Shown here one piece after another: positions 48,049 to 59,800 of a stretch of 64,000 nt of DNA. A program made the translations under genes and the position numbers. Origin of the DNA: Isoetes taiwanensis (Eukaryota; Streptophyta; Lycopodiopsida; Isoetales; Isoetaceae); the NCBI GenBank assembly GCA_021234155.1, contig JAJEKV010000051.1:7102761-7166760 (forward strand), read 5' to 3'. The notes below the pieces were generated by a model. The model saw only the letters and a program-made list of their open reading frames with translations. It made no database searches and was not told where the DNA came from. The stretch's first letter is position 1; every line of letters starts with the position of its first letter.

Positions 48049-49560
48049 TGATGTTCCAGGGAAATATACGCCATGAATACGTATATTTCTGGGTCTGTCA
48101 CTATACAAGTCTACCTTCATAGCCTTGTATACCATAGGTTAGTGGCATAGGTTGCATGTCTAAGTTATTCATATAACTTAGACACCCTTAGGGTAAGGCC
48201 ATTTTCCACGTGGCCTTATCCTATTGATCAACCGCCACACAGACTTACCCTATTGGAGCCACGTGGCATAACATGTGAACCCTAACCTATAAATGCCTAA
48301 ACCCTAACCTTAGGCCGCTTTTCTGGCTCCAACCGTCTGGGAACCTTCTTCGTGCTCGAAACTCTATTTTGAGAATCGTTTACTATGGCATAGCCTAGCA
48401 CAGCAGCCCCCAGAGCGTGTGCGCGTCCTTGGAGTGAGAACTACTTGACCACCTCGAACACCATGGAGACGCCGGGAGTAAGAGGGAGTTCCTCAGGAGC
48501 AGGTATTTGGATTAGAGTTCTTTGTAGATCATCTATAAGTTAGGTCTCCAGACGAGTTAGCATTTCATGTCTCTAGTAGAGCCTTCCTAGAACCCTTAGT
48601 CTAGATCTTGAACCCTAATCAATAAACCCTAATTGTAAGTTAGATGTATATGATTAGGTTTAGATGCTACTCTCATTGTTATGTTATGTGGATATGTGAT
48701 GTTGGTTGATCATGTTTGCTCCTCTTGTATTGGGAAGGGGGTAGAGACCTAGTAGCCATTACTTAGTGATGCTCCTAGTTTAGACCCCTTAGTCCCTATT
48801 ATATACGGCCTGTGCATAGGAACCCACCGGGCTATGGGAGCTATGGTATGACTCAGCACTACATAATGGGGCTAGAGGCGAGACGGAGGGAGGATCCCTG
48901 TTGAGCGTGGCTACTGGGGACCCCATAGCGGGCTAGGCTTATAGCCGGTCACTTCGAGTGGGCTAGGCATGGGTTCGACACCTCCTGGGCAATGGTGTCG
49001 CCCTGCCTCTCAAGAGCTGCAGGTGATGGCCTGGGTCTTGTTTTGGGGGGGTTAAGTTGGGAAAGAATCATGTGTTGCCACGATTCTCTAGCTGCCCATG
49101 GAACCTCTAGACCTCAGGAAGGGGAGATGGAACCCTTCCTGCCTCGACGGACCGAGGAGATGCAACCCGGAGCAGTCTCGATGGGTGATACTATGAGATT
49201 GCGTATCCGGAAGGCTAGAGTCGTACCAGAGCCCAATCTAGCCCATCTGCAAAGTATGCACAGGAGGGGCGGATGGAGTGGTCAACCCTTGCCATTGTCT
49301 CGAGCCAGCCCCGCCATTGTTATGACTCGGTCTGCTCTATCTTGAGGCCTACCCGTCAGTCTACCTCCCCATGAGTCTGAGCCTTGGGTAGGAGCTCTCA
49401 TGTTTTACGACATGTGTTTATCTCTATTGTATCTATGGATGCGTGGATGTGCTACCCTTCGAGGTAGTTCGATGTATTGTTATTGCTAGTTCTAACATTG
49501 TTTGTGCTTCTGCTGTTATAGGAGCCCATAGGGGAAGGGCGCGCAAGACACCTTCGTGTT
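48049..49560 (+). mobile_element. LTR of a Ty3/gypsy-type element (3' end not fixed)
   Basis: Starts TGATGTTCC after the polypurine tract. A TATA box (TATAAAT, 48288-48294) and a polyadenylation-type AATAAA (48621-48626) are in plausible order for an LTR promoter and terminator. The right boundary is uncertain; sequence to about 49560 has no gene, and the ORF at 48992-49345 looks like chance. Confidence 0.5.
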
Positions 49561-49581
49561 CCCTTCCCGCACTAGGGATAC

Positions 49582-50372
49582 CTAGGAGTGCAGGATAGAC
49601 GGAGGGCCCATGCAGTCGAAGGACCGGATGGGGGATTTCCTACGAAGTGTACGGTCAGGCGCCGTATATTTTGTAGGGAGCGTCACAGGCTCTTTAGCGT
49701 CCTTCTTTGCTTGCTCTTCTGCTAGGTGTGTTGCCTCCCTTTCGGTGTGGCGCTCCCATAACTGGCGTACCTCGATCTTTTTCTGGATCTCCGTAATGTA
49801 TCTGTTAGGCCGAGCTGCCATGTCAAGTTCAACAGGTTGCAGGTCTTCTTGGGTGAGGGGTGCCAGTATGTCTTCCCAGATGAAAGAGCACCCTTGTGTT
49901 ATAGCCCTACCTCTCCCTAAGCAAATATATTGTTGCCCTCGGACAACATGGTCTCCACTTGCAACCTGTCATGCGTCCTCGTCTTGGGCCATGGCCATGA
50001 TTTTTGCAGCTTCAAGGCGAACATCTTCTACGGCGGCGTCTGGGCCCAAGTCCGAGGGTAATAGTGAGCAAGGGTTAATACTTGGTCATCCTTCTCCACG
50101 AGAGTATAACTCTCACCTTCAGCGTTGTGATGCAACAGAAACTGCTCCGTCAAATGGAATATGGAATAAAAAATCCGGTCTCCTTCAATGAACCTCTGAA
50201 CCAACTGTTCAAGGAGGAGCTCGATCTTGTCGGGGCCGTCCGAGACATCGCCGAGGTTATGACCGAGTTCGGCGAAGAGCTGGACAACATTGCATGACAA
50301 ATAACTCTTGGGTCCATTATTACGAGCATTATCCATGCAGGTGCTGAAGGGCGCTTGGCAGCTGAAGGACAC
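49582..50372 (-). pseudogene. Gag-like remnant on the minus strand
   Basis: Two protein-like pieces in adjacent frames. The upstream piece (50333-50028) reads MDNARNNGPKSYLSCNVVQL and onward. The downstream piece (49821-49582) reads MAARPNRYITEIQKKIEVRQ, LWERHTEREATHLAEEQAKK and LPTKYTAPDRTLRRKSP. A frameshift and a stop separate them. A primer-binding-like site lies 0.7 kb upstream on the same strand, so a retrotransposon gag is the likely source. No zinc knuckle is seen and the family is not recognised. Confidence 0.4.
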
Positions 50373-51030
50373 TTGGCGAGGAGCAAGGGCGGTCAGCTGA
50401 GGTCGGCTATGGCGGTGAGAGGTCGACTCTGGTGGCTATGGCAAAGAGTGCTTGCTCCGGCGGCTATGGTGGATGGGAGGCGAACTAGGAAGCACGAAGT
50501 ACAAAAAGGAAACATCTAGAAACCTTAAAGTTCTTTTTTTTTTTTTAAAATAAAAGTGAGTTTTTATGCATATAATTTTTATTGGGCGTGTGCGGCGGGT
50601 GCGCGAATCGAAATTGGCGCTTAGGGTATTTTTGATGTTTAAAATCAAAAGTTAAGGGCCCTTTTTACCTTCATCGCCGATTTGGGTTTTGGGCCCAAAT
50701 ACTGAGGCAGGTGGTTCAGCCAAAGGGTGTCCTAGGCTAATTGGGATGTTCCTGACGCAATGGAAGAAAAATCTCCTCCATGCGAGTTACCTATAAAAAG
50801 TTATGGCCTTCAGAGATAGGGGACCTCATTCTGACAAAATTCTAACATGATCACATATTACTATTTTGGATTCTCTCTTCCTAACCAACTCAATTTCCAC
50901 ATACATGGCCATCAATCATGCTACCTACGGGTTTCTAGGATAATTTTCTACGTTAAAGTCCCCAACCTACTAACTAATGATCTAACGAGTTAGAACATGG
51001 CCATTGTAATGATCTGGTCCACTAAAAACA

Positions 51031-51043
51031 TGCTTTGATACCA
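51031..51043 (-). promoter_or_regulatory. Primer-binding-like site for initiator tRNA-Met
   Basis: On the minus strand TGGTATCAAAGCA matches the usual plant PBS TGGTATCAGAGC at 11 of 12 positions, and the gag-like remnant follows downstream. Confidence 0.5.
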
Positions 51044-51169
51044 TTGTGACGAACCTAATATGATGTTCCCATTGCATAAATATGGGAAATTCCTTTCCCA
51101 TGGCGACTCCATCACCAGGAAAAGGCCCTCCGTCTGACGTTGAATGGTGAAACTTCATCCTCTGACCCA

Positions 51170-51810
51170 ATGTTTTCTCCTCCAAGCCCTCCATCTTTCT
51201 AGGAACAACGTGACTGGGTTGATACATTCTGCACTGGACGTATTGAAGAGACTAGAAACTCTGTATTTATACAACAATCAGCTTATAGGCAGCATCCCAA
51301 AGACAATGGGGAAGTGTATAATGCTTCAAAATATTGATCTCTCTAACAACTTAATGATGGGCCCTATTCATGGCTCTCTGATCAATCGCTTCCTGTTTCA
51401 AAACTTAGGAATAACGAAAACGGGCTTGACTATTTTATCCCAATCTTTATGGGAAGTTTTTTCCATCTTCATTTCAATGATTTATCCTAAAATAGTTTAT
51501 AGGACAGATACCTTCCTACCTTTTACCTTTACAGCAATGGTATTACAGGAAGCATTCCAACGTCCCTCAGTAATTGTAAATCTAAATAATTTGGATCTCG
51601 CTGATTATCAGCTGACAGCTGAAGTTCCTGCATCCTTCGGTAGTCTTCTTTGGAGTACCCTGAGCTCTATCTCAATAAAGTATCTGGATATTTACCCACT
51701 ATACTAGGCACATTAAAGAGCCTAAATTCCTTGTGCCTGCATACCAATCACTTTACAGGAAGCATCCCAATATCATTTGGCAATTGCATAAGCTTGGCAT
51801 GTCTTTGTAG
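51170..51810 (+). pseudogene. Leucine-rich-repeat receptor fragment
   Basis: Plant extracellular-type LRRs: ALHLSRNNVTG, then LETLYLYNNQLIGSIPKTMG, LQNIDLSNNLMMGPIHGSL and, after a frame change, NLNNLDLADYQLTAEVP. A further frame near 51685-51800 gives LNSLCLHTNHFTGSIPISFG. At least two frameshifts break it. No kinase domain or signal peptide is present. The upstream side abuts the minus-strand LTR-like sequence, so a receptor-like kinase gene was probably cut by an insertion. Confidence 0.8.
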
Positions 51811-51903
51811 TTATGGAGCATATATTTAGGTTTTTTTGTGTCAACAACCATGTCTATATAGTTATGGAGCATATACTTGGCTTATTTTCTTGCTTTGATG
51901 CAG

Positions 51904-52136
51904 CCGATCCATCAAATTCTGAAACCGCAGAAGATACAGATGCATCACCGGCACTGCAATTTGATTCCATGGAGATCGGTGCAAAAATCTTGAGTCGGGC
52001 TGATAAGCATGGTAATTTTCTGCCCTAATCCATTCCTTATATTGAATCCAGAGGACGTCCTCCCCCTCTGCCTGAATTTCCTAGCTACACAGACGACCAA
52101 CTTATTACAATGCTCGAATTAGACGGCAGGCACAAG
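51904..52136 (+). pseudogene. Exon remnant of an unidentified gene
   Basis: Between GATGCAG| and AAG|GTATTA the frame reads ADPSNSETAEDTDASPALQF through ILSRADKHGNFLP, a TAA at 52026-52028, then YIESRGRPPPLPEFPSYTDD and QLITMLELDGRHK. Splice-like borders and continued coding sense past the stop indicate a decayed exon. Family not recognised. Confidence 0.45.
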
Positions 52137-53848
52137 GTATTAATCGAATCTAACATCTCAGATTTTGGTTGTTTAATTGTTGTTCAATTCAAATTCAGAA
52201 TGATAATGCCTGCTGGTCATGCTTTCATGAGATTATTCCGGTTCTAGAGGTTCCTGACAGTTCAGAATGTTGTATTATTTGTATTATTTGCATCCGATGG
52301 CAATCGATGGCTAGCTCTGCTCAGAAATTTGGGCACAAATTGGCCATAAATAATCAAAACATGTTGGATATTTTGATTATGCTAGATATGTCCTTCTCAT
52401 TTTGCCAATTCTAATTTGTTACAGCATATTATGTTATGATCTAACAAATGCTCCAACATGGTGCAGGAAATCTTGTATGTGTTGTCAATCATCTTAATAA
52501 TAGTAATGCTTGGTGCTCATGTAGAATGTAGAAACTACAATTCATTGGATGCTTTATGACAAGGCTTTTTCTCAACTTACACAAGGTAGATTCTTTGACT
52601 ATTATTCTCAGGTCTCTTAGCAATTTGAAATGCTCATTCAAGAATCCTCTTGTAAATGTTTGTATTTAATGTCAATCACTTGTGGTTGTTCTTGTAGTTT
52701 TGGAACCACAACATATACACCATGCAAGCCGATCGCAATAGAGGTATCTACATTTTGCTTGAAGTATTTGATTCAATTTCTATTGATTTGGCCAATAATT
52801 TAATAATATTAGCTTCTAAATGGGCACTAGCATTTCTGTCCTCCTTCACGAATTACTTCTCTTACAAGTCATATTTCTGTAAGCCATAGATCGAACCATT
52901 TTTTGTAGGAAACACCATCCCATGGAAAATTCCCTCATTAATCCATCATTTATTCATTTTGTTTTGCCCCATAGGATAGAATCACTGGCATTTCTTACTT
53001 TAATCACAGATGCCATAATGAAGTGCCATAGCATCTAGCTATTACCAAGCTGCCTTAGGTCAGTGGTCATATAATCAGGGAGGTTGCACTATCTTTGATT
53101 ATTATAACCTACTTTATAATCTGCATCTATAACTTTAACTTTTTAACTTTTTGGTTCGTTCATGACAAGCTTGTTTATCTTGTGGATGAAAAGTGAAGGT
53201 TTTTTCCTTGCTGGGGTTGTATGTACAATATTCAACCAGCTTGTTATAGAGTTCCCTGGCTATGTCGATGTTGATCTCACAACTTCTGATGGAGAGCATG
53301 TAACTAATCAAATTGTTGCTAAGTTTATTCATTGGGCTGGATGTAATTTAAAGTGAGATTGGTGGCAGGTTACAATTGTGCCTCAAGTCTTATCACTAAC
53401 AAGGGAAAGCCAAAGGCTCTTAATAGTGGATGTGTATTGCCATGTCCTTCTTGTGATGTCATTAATAATGGGTGTGTTTGTGTTCGTCAAGCCATCTCAT
53501 TGTGATGTCAAGGATCTTTATGTACTTATGTACACTGGAGAAACTTTGTTGCAAATTTCATTTTTGGAGTTGTGAATGTGCAAGGTTTTTTGAGGTTCTT
53601 CCTGCAATTCCACAAGATTCTTTTCGTTTGCCTTTTTTCCATGATAAAAAAGGTTAAATTTCCTCCTGTTTGTCTCTCTTTTCAAAAACCACCTTGGAAG
53701 GGTCTCTCAAAGCTCTTTTGAAGCCATATCCTTCCATTTAGGCAGCATTCTAGGCAGTGTTGACAGTTTTTTCAGTTACAACAAGCTTTAGACAGTACTG
53801 AACATAAATGATATGGGATGATTGCATAAGGAAGCCATCTCAATGCTT

Positions 53849-53985
53849 TATGTCTCATGCTACTCTAGATATCACACAGATACTAAGAGTAAGCCAATGT
53901 TATTTCAGTGTGAGCCTATATATTTCATGCTACTCTAAATTTCACATAGATACTAAGATTAAGCCATTGTTTCTTCAAAGCCAAG
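53849..53985 (+). repeat. Tandem duplication of about 80 bp
   Basis: CATGCTACTCTA(G/A)AT.TCACA(C/T)AGATACTAAGA(G/T)TAAGCCA occurs twice. Confidence 0.75.
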
Positions 53986-55714
53986 ATATTTTAAAATTTG
54001 ACAATTTAATTGTGATTTTCAAGACCGTAAAGCATAGTGCAGTTTTTAATAACAAAGCAACAAAATTTCCAAGTCTTATACAAAAAGCACCTTGATACAG
54101 AACTGTGAATTATATACATTGACAAAATCATGTATTGACCCTCTTGGAGCAGATAATGGAGCTTCTAAGAGGCTTGCATCTTATCATGTTGAGCGTGTTG
54201 ATATTGAAACAGTGTGCAAGGCATTATCAGTATGTCCCCATCTGAGAGGCCGTGAACTTATTGGACTGTAAGCACTGGGCCTTCTTACCCATTGAGTAAA
54301 ATGCATGTTGCACACCACCTTAATATGTTAATCTTCCTTTGATTGTTATACCTGTGCAGTGGCCTCACTTCACTATTTTTAGATTTGTTATGGATTACGA
54401 GAATGCATTCATTTACCATCCTTGCATAGCACAAGGTATTTTCAGCTTTTCTCCCTTAGGGTTACAACATTCTCAGTGAAAACATGTTGCACGTGCGATT
54501 TACATGCTATATGTGTACAAGTTATCTAAATTCAACTAGATATAATATGAGTTGAGTGGTTGCGGTTTATGAAAAACAAAGAGCATCGACTATTGGACCT
54601 TTTATGTTTGTGCATGATTAGGTAAAGAACTAATACAAAAGAAAAATGTGGAGAGAGAACTTGGCAAAGCTTTGATGTGCTACTCTGGTGAAACTTCTGG
54701 AATTCTCGGATTGCCTCCTCTTCATCAACAATCTCCAGTGCAAGTACTAAAGCTTTTTCTTGCAAGTAAAAATATTGTGCTTCTTTTATATGTTTGGTGA
54801 CACCATGGGCCTAAAAGTATTATAAGAGTCTGTGGCTATTTCTTTGTGGTTAATTAAAGGAAATGCCTTAAACATGCTATTGTATGTAAAGACTAAAGAT
54901 CAGGAATCATTCGAGAGTCATGCTCTGCAATTGAAGCTATACTACACATATCTAAAGTATGTTAAACATTGCACATTTAAACTACGATTTCAAGATTAAA
55001 TATTTATCTAACATGTATACCCTGGATTTTGTAGAATGATAATGGTGGTGCAGAAGAATCATGATGGTTATGGCAATGTGTCAGATTTTACTCCTGTTTA
55101 TACTCCTGCTTAGGATAGGTTGTCTTGTTCTTTCTATTTTACAAATCATTTTTAAAGCAAGATGAAACAGGCAGGGTGCACATTTGATGATCTAAAGGTA
55201 AGGAGAGACCTAAGAGGAGAATTAAATGATGCCTCTGTATACATCGATTGCCAGCAACACTAATTGATGAATTTGGATAAGTTGCATCTCCCTTTTTAGA
55301 CCGCTATATCAAACTAATTATGTGTTTCATGCTTCATTCGGCATTGTGATGTTTTAGTTTAGATAAGTAAATTGGCATTGTGTTATGGACAAGGATGATA
55401 GTGATCCATATTTAATTTAGAGCGACTACAAGTAGTGTAGCGACACCGCAAGTATTTTTGAAGATCATTGACAAATATCTTGCTTCTACAATGATTTTCT
55501 TCTTGTCCCTTTTTAGCGGTCAAGCATGCTTCTAGATAAGTATAATCATTGCAGTTATACTGGACATGCTTTATTGGAGCATTTAAAATGCAAGGCTATT
55601 GGAAAAGCCATTTCATGAAATTATGGATGCAGAATGTATTCCAAGTGCCCAAATCTACGATGCCATGACTAATATTATTATGGTCAAAGTAGTGCACTGC
55701 AGCTACCGGACATC

Positions 55715-55828
55715 CACCTTTCTTCTGCAAATGACCAACTCTGAGATTCAGAAGGCAAAATGTATGCCATACACCTTTCTTTTGCAAACGACCAACTCCG
55801 AGATTCAGAAGGCAAAATGTATGCCATG
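55715..55828 (+). repeat. 57-bp tandem duplication
   Basis: CACCTTTCTT(C/T)TGCAAA through AAAATGTATGCCAT is doubled at 55715 and 55772 with three differences. Confidence 0.9.
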
Positions 55829-56479
55829 GTTAACTGAATAAGGAACTATGCGAGGGTAATTTTAAATAAGGTAGTAAAGTACCTATCATAACAACACATC
55901 TTTACTTCTGGAACCATCTTAGCTGCTTGTTAATATTTAGAACATTTTGCATAAGGTAAATCTGTGCATGTGCTTAGATGATGCACATACTTCATGGACT
56001 GCCATGATTTTAGATGATCTCAATTATACTTCTGAAAAAAGAAGCTTTGATGCTTCTTTAGAAGCTGCTGTGAAATCTATCCTTATTATCGGATCTACTT
56101 TTTCTGTAATATTGCTCATCTCATTTTGTACACATTCCACATTTTACTTGTGGGGGTAGGGGCATGCATATTACAATGGTTTATTCTATTTTTAATCACA
56201 AAAAAAATAAACAAATTTATGGCTTGAAATGCTCCCTATACGGTGATATAGACGAAAATATACACTTGAGAAAAAAACTAGGAAGGAAGGAAGTATATTT
56301 TAACGTCCACGGAGTCCAACTGGCCTATGAGACGGTGATACAATATAGCGAAAAGTTTCCAAACACAAAAGAAAACCACAGAAACCCTGTACAATGTGTC
56401 TCTACCACTGGGATAAAAATGACCCCCATGTGGGAGGAAAAACCCTTGTAGTAGGCGTTGAGAGGCCCTATCTGTGTGC

Positions 56480-59400
56480 TCAAATTCCCTGTGCTGTGAG
56501 GGACTCCCTGACAGTGGAGACTTGCAAAATGTAGGACGCGAGACGTGCAACCATTGGCGAAGCCAGCAGTTGATGAATTGCTATCTCATAGCATCTGAGA
56601 TCGGCATGAGCTACTCGGATGTGTGCATATGCTGGGCATTCCTGTAGAGCATGGTGTTCATCTTCTACTAGCTGCATGTGACAGCACTGGCATAATCTCT
56701 CATGCCGGGGATTCCCTGCCCTCCATCTATACCCCAGCGGCCTGTCTCAATTCTGAGATGGTGGGACCCTGTCCTTATTGCAGCTATAGCTCTCCGTTTC
56801 TTGGTAGAGATGTGTGCCTTCAAATACTGGTGGGGGCCATGTTCAAGCGACGGATTAACCTGCGTGTGGTAGTGCTCTGTTTTGGGCTTTGCAAGAGTGG
56901 GTGCATCCCACAGAGAGGCAGCAAAGTGCTCATTCAAATGCAGCTCCTGCTCCACGATATCCGACATATCCATAATGTGTTGATAGTCTATGGACCATCT
57001 TGCGAACCATCCCCTACAATGCTCCTGCCATACTCTCTTCAGATGTTGTGGCCCTTGTGCCAATAACAGAGCCCAGGGAGGAAGACGTTGTGCATCCATT
57101 CTGTCAACCTTATGGAAATATGCAAGGTGCCTGCGCATAGCAGAATGCTGCAGGGGCCAAAAGCCAGTCTCATACAGCAAAATTAGATATGGCACCGTGT
57201 CCTTGACGCCTAGGTTGTATGTCAGGAAAGCCTTCTGTACCCTCTCTAGCTTATCCCAAGTACCCTTGCTAACCCCTGGCCCCCAGACCTCTACCCCATA
57301 CAGCAATACGGGTTCCACAAGTGCTCGGAACAGGTGTGCTTTGCGTGCTCAATCGCAGAGATCTATTCTGTAACAGCTATTCTGCATTGCATACAAGGCT
57401 TTCCATCACGCGCTGACCCTTCTTTCTACACAGTCATCCCATAGCATGTTAGTAGAGAAATCGATTCCCAGATACTTAAAGGTCCTTACAACTTCCATCC
57501 TTTGTCGTCTGTAATAGAAGTCTGGGATTTCATGCTGCGCAGACAGGATTGGCAACAGCTTGGTTTTCTACTGGTTGACTGTCATTCCTGCTATGTCACA
57601 GAATTGACTGAGAGCATCCAAATGTTCCTGCATACTCCTAGCTGTATGGGACAATAAGCCCAGAAAGTCTACATAGAGCAACTGTTTTACTGTATATACC
57701 TCTGGCAACTGCGGGCCACCACCTCCATGTTCTTGCATCCAGGTCTCCAACTTGTCAATATAGAGTCCAAAAAGCGTTGGAGATAACGGGCATCCCTATT
57801 TAACACCTATGGTGATGTTCAGCCGGTGGTCTGACGCAGGCAAAGTGGCATATATTCCGTCATAGAGCCGGTAGATGGCATTCTGCAAATCCTGTGGGAC
57901 ATGTAGCTTCTGCAAGCGTTGCCACAACAGGTCCTGGGGGACCGTATCATATGTCGTCTTAAAATCCACGAAACAGCAATACAAGTCATGTCGTGCATTG
58001 CGGCTAGCTTCCATAAGGATTCTGAGAGTAAAAATATGATCACTCGTGGAGTGAGCAGGGCGGAAACCTGCCTGGCCAACTGCACGTACCCCAGTTTCCT
58101 CCGCCCATTGCGTTAACTTCTTCTCCAACACACCTGCTAGAAGTTTTGCGAGTAACGGGCTCACCATGATCATACGGTATGGTGGAGTCATCCCTGCTTC
58201 CCGCTTATGAATAGGGGTGACCTTGCTAACCATCCATTCCTGCGGGAGGCCCTCTCTGATGGCTTGATTGATTATCCCTGTCAAAGGCCCGAGCAAAGCT
58301 GGCCCATCCCATTTCAACAACTCGGCCTGAAGTCCCTGCAAGTGGCCGTGAAGGTGTTTACATACCACTTTGCTTTACCATTAGCAAGATGCCTAAGACC
58401 CTGGTGGATGTCTAGTTGGTCTGGTACGTCAGCGATTGCCCCTGGGGGGTCATACAACTTCTCCAACCGCTGTCTCCACTAGTCTGAGGTAACATTGCCA
58501 GGTGGTTGATGCCTCTTATACAACACTCTACGCCAAAAGGCTTTTGGCTCAGTCATCAGTAGATCAAACATGCGTTGCTGATTTTCTGCAATGTAGCGAT
58601 GCTTTTTGGATGGCATGCAATGTAGCGATGCTTTTTGGCTGCTGCGAGTAAGGCCTTCACCAACCATTCACACTTATCATGCAATGTATAGAGGGCATCA
58701 ATCCCCTGTAGCTCACGTTCAAGCGCCACCTCATATCCTGCTTGCTTTTGATAGTTCGGGGTGTATCCCAAACCCCGAGGGCGCCTGTCCTGTGGCCACG
58801 CCACTGAGTACCTCCAATCCAAAGTGACATAAAGTGGATAGTGGTCTGACAAAGTCTCTTCATCCCTTGTTCCTGTGCCCATCGCGAAATCTTTAATGAT
58901 ATACAGTTCTGGCACTGGAGCTAGGAGATAGTCCACCACGCTGGCTCCACCATCGCCCCCATCGCTTCTGCAAGTGAAGCCCCCTGATCGCGGCCATCTG
59001 AGCATACCATTGTAGATCACCATGTCAAAGATCTGACATAGCTGGACCAACTCTCTTCCAAAGGCTCCAGAGACTGTATCCTGGGAGCATCTTGCATGCT
59101 GGGATGCCTCCGTTTCTAGCCAAAGTGGGTTGGAGTCAGCATTTCCCTGAAAGGTGACCGACTGCCACTGTGTCGTACGTGCATTGAAATCTCCCAATAA
59201 AAATACATGACCCTCCTGGCGATACTGCTCTATGTCATCATACAGTTCCCTATAGGGCATATGCACATCTATATCTGCCTGATGAACCCTGTAGAACTTA
59301 GAAGTTTCATGGGGCATATAACATCCTGCGATAAACAGTGGGCGATGGCGGGGCTGCAGCACTCGTATCCACAGGTAGCGGTTGAGTCTATCAGCCTTGT

Positions 59401-59800
59401 GGAGCGAGACTGTGGATGCTATAGCATCTTTGAAGTAGCACGCGACCCCTCCATACCCTCGTTTGCCATGGCTCATTGGCCGATGAGAAATGATGGTACC
59501 ACAGGATGTCATTAACGGATGACCACTATATTCCCATGTCTCTTGCAAGAAGATGATGTCCATGCCTCGTAGCAATTTCAGCAATGCCCTCGCCAAGGCG
59601 CTTCGTGGAAATCCCCTACGGTTCCACGATACAATTGAAGGCACTCTTCCTATCTTTGTATGTGGTGGCGCCCTATCCCGATCCCCATGGAGGTTGCGGG
59701 GAGTTGGACCATTGGCGGTGTCGGGGCTCTCATGTCCGGCTCTGGCTGGCGTGGGTGGTGCCCGGTACTTGGTCACGGGCTGGCGTGTGTGATCCGCCAT
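56480..59800 (-). pseudogene. LINE ORF2: endonuclease, reverse transcriptase, C-terminal zinc motif
   Basis: APE-type endonuclease (59700-58800): WNRRGF, IIFLQETW, GDFNARTTQW and SDHYPLYVTLDW, which nicks target DNA. Reverse transcriptase (about 58400-57400): GQAGFRPAHSTSDHIF, FVDFKTTYDTVP and GCPLSPTLFGLYIDKLETW. The catalytic box reads LLYVDFLGLLS where YADD is expected, so the second Asp is Phe. The C-terminal part (57318-56480) ends with a Cys/His pattern around EDEHHALQECPAYAHIR. Breaks: a 29-bp duplication near 58600 shifts the frame, and stops lie after TIGVK near 57796 and at other points. ORF2 starts inside the end of ORF1 (28-nt overlap). Confidence 0.88.
58588..58638 (-). repeat. 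29-bp duplication that frameshifts ORF2
   Basis: GCAATGTAGCGATGCTTTTT starts at 58588 and 58617. Protein on either side shows KKHRYIA twice in different frames. Confidence 0.9.

Larger units (their letters stand above)
52137..56279. other. Intron-like DNA with further scattered exon remnants
   Basis: Protein-like plus-strand pieces occur near 53200-53350 (GFFLAGVVCTIFNQLVIEFP), 54140-54269 (ADNGASKRLASYHVERVDIE, ending GGACT|GTAAGC), 54655-54745 and 55965-56080 (CLDDAHTSWTAMILDDLNYT). Spacing and AT-rich gaps look like introns. They may belong with the remnant at 51904, but I cannot join them or name the gene. Confidence 0.35.

Noticed and set aside
48992-49345. 117-codon ORF in the LTR region
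   Set aside because: Lies inside LTR-like non-coding sequence, composition not protein-like, no homologous motif.
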